A stretch of 34,982 nucleotides of DNA from Streptococcus danieliae (GTDB lineage: Bacteria; Bacillota; Bacilli; Lactobacillales; Streptococcaceae): positions 1-34,982 of the forward strand of contig NZ_WSRS01000009.1 of assembly GCF_009767945.1 (NCBI RefSeq), given 5' to 3'. The position numbers and the translations under genes are program-made. The stretch's first letter is position 1, and every line of letters starts with the position of its first letter. Positions 34,379 to 34,982 of the stretch are shown here, one piece after another. Below the pieces are notes generated by a model. That model saw only the letters and a program-made list of their open reading frames with translations, ran no database searches and was not told where the DNA came from.

Positions 34379-34547
34379 ATGAAATTTACAGTCTTTTACC
34401 GAGGCTCTTTATGGTAGAACAGCTTTAGCAGAAGTAACCGAATCAGTTATGAAACATACAGGAGCTATCAAGGAAGCCATCCATGTCTTTATTCAAGACC
34501 TACCTGAGGGAACCTATTATCCCCAAGGGCAAATGAAAACCAAATAA
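34379..34547 (+). pseudogene. 4-oxalocrotonate tautomerase family, broken at the 5' end
   Basis: The plus frame from 34383 reads ...LYGRTALAEVTESVMKHTG, then AIHVFIQDLPEGTYYPQG and QMKTK and a stop. This matches the C-terminal three quarters of the small tautomerase that streptococci encode divergently from tdk. The frame has no start codon; an ATG at 34379 is in another frame and meets a stop after 12 codons. The first residues, including the catalytic Pro1 and a few codons after GR, are lost, so the protein cannot be active. An IS5-type element begins 12 bases after its stop. Confidence 0.8.
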
Positions 34548-34982
34548 GAAACACTTAAGGGCACCTCTAAAAACCAGAAGTATTCCGTCATATAAAAAAA
34601 GAAGGGACTCTTGCCCTCCCTTTTTAGTCCAACGTGCATCGGTATCCTTTTGAGAACGTTTAGCTGAATTCCAGTCCTCTGGCTCCTTCCCTTCTTTGAT
34701 TTGTTTATTTTCTTCTCGAGAATTTCTTTGTTTAGGTGCTTCCACAAAAGTGGCATCAACAATCTGTCCCTTATGAGCTAGTAGACCTTCTTCTGCCAAA
34801 GTTAGATAGAAACAATCAAAGAGCTCTTGTTCTTTTCCAGATTTGGTTAGACGTTCTCGGTATAGCCAAATAGTTTTAGCATCTGGAATTTTCTGATCAT
34901 CGCAACCAACAAAACGGCGAAAAGACAGACGATCAAGCAATTGGTATTCCATAGCTTCGTCTGACAAATTATAGAGGCGGGC
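34500..34982 (-). pseudogene. IS5-family transposase, truncated
   Basis: The frame is open from the window edge (ARLYNLSDEAMEYQLLDRL) and matches the N-terminal half of streptococcal IS5-family transposases, including RRFVG, IPDAKTIWLYRERL, HKGQIVDATFVEAP and DTDARWTKKGG. Homology stops near 34608 at KKGGQE, where intact enzymes continue with HYGYK-type sequence and the rest of the DDE core. From there the frame runs through the terminal repeat (VFRGAL) into flanking DNA and stops at 34500. A functional enzyme is not expected. Confidence 0.82.
34560..34982 (-). mobile_element. IS5-family element, right end outside the window, internally deleted
   Basis: One terminal repeat GGCACCTCTAAAAAC starts at 34560, preceded by CTTAAG. 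Transposase-coding sequence follows on the minus strand and runs off the window. Only about 40 bases separate the transposase homology from the terminal repeat, so the part coding for the C-terminal half is missing. Confidence 0.8.

Noticed and set aside
1-34982. CRISPR array, tRNA or rRNA genes
   Set aside because: No regularly spaced repeats with unique spacers and no cloverleaf or rRNA-like sequence was seen on either strand.

Overview
The window is chromosomal DNA from a streptococcus, most likely of the mitis/sanguinis side of the genus. The evidence is a XerS-type recombinase beside a difSL-like site, an IS630-Spn1-like transposase fragment, a BOX-type repeat, a dprA gene with a competence (CIN-box) motif, and the streptococcal gene orders folA-orf56-clpX-engB and tdk-prfA-prmC-tsaC-glyA-pmp23. 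Species cannot be fixed from sequence reading alone.

Left part (1-6,530): an IS630-type transposase fragment, a BOX element, a GNAT acetyltransferase behind an attenuator-like hairpin, three terminator-like hairpins carried on 50-bp tandem repeats, guaA (minus), and then plus-strand gntR, ylxM-ffh and an LdcB/DacB-type lipoprotein carboxypeptidase. At 6448-6479 lies a dif-like site directly upstream of xerS. Up to xerS most genes are on the plus strand; after it nearly all are on the minus strand. This suggests the replication terminus sits here.

Middle part (7,600-25,630, mostly minus strand): an acoABCL-lplA operon encoding a 2-oxo-acid (acetoin/pyruvate) dehydrogenase complex whose only lipoyl domain is on E3, with its own lipoate ligase; an operon of two esterase-fold hydrolases and an ATP-grasp ligase of unknown function; topA-trmFO; dprA; rbgA-rnhB; a VOC protein; a truncated aldehyde dehydrogenase that keeps its promoter, a cre-like site and a pseudoknot-like leader; plus-strand queG; and a LexA/HdiR-like S24 repressor with a perfect 18-bp palindrome over its predicted transcription start and a 97-bp MITE abutting its stop codon.

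Right part (25,730-34,982, minus strand): housekeeping genes engB, clpX, a 56-aa membrane protein, folA, pmp23, a nucleoid-associated protein gene, glyA, tsaC, prmC, prfA and tdk, mostly overlapping or separated by a few bases. The end holds a decayed 4-oxalocrotonate tautomerase gene and an internally deleted IS5-family element, whose terminal repeat matches the ends of the MITE near 24.9 kb.

The most interesting items are the esterase/ATP-grasp operon, the structured leader upstream of the dead aldehyde dehydrogenase, the lipoyl domain placement in the aco complex, the MITE/IS5 pair, and several hairpins that look like attenuators.
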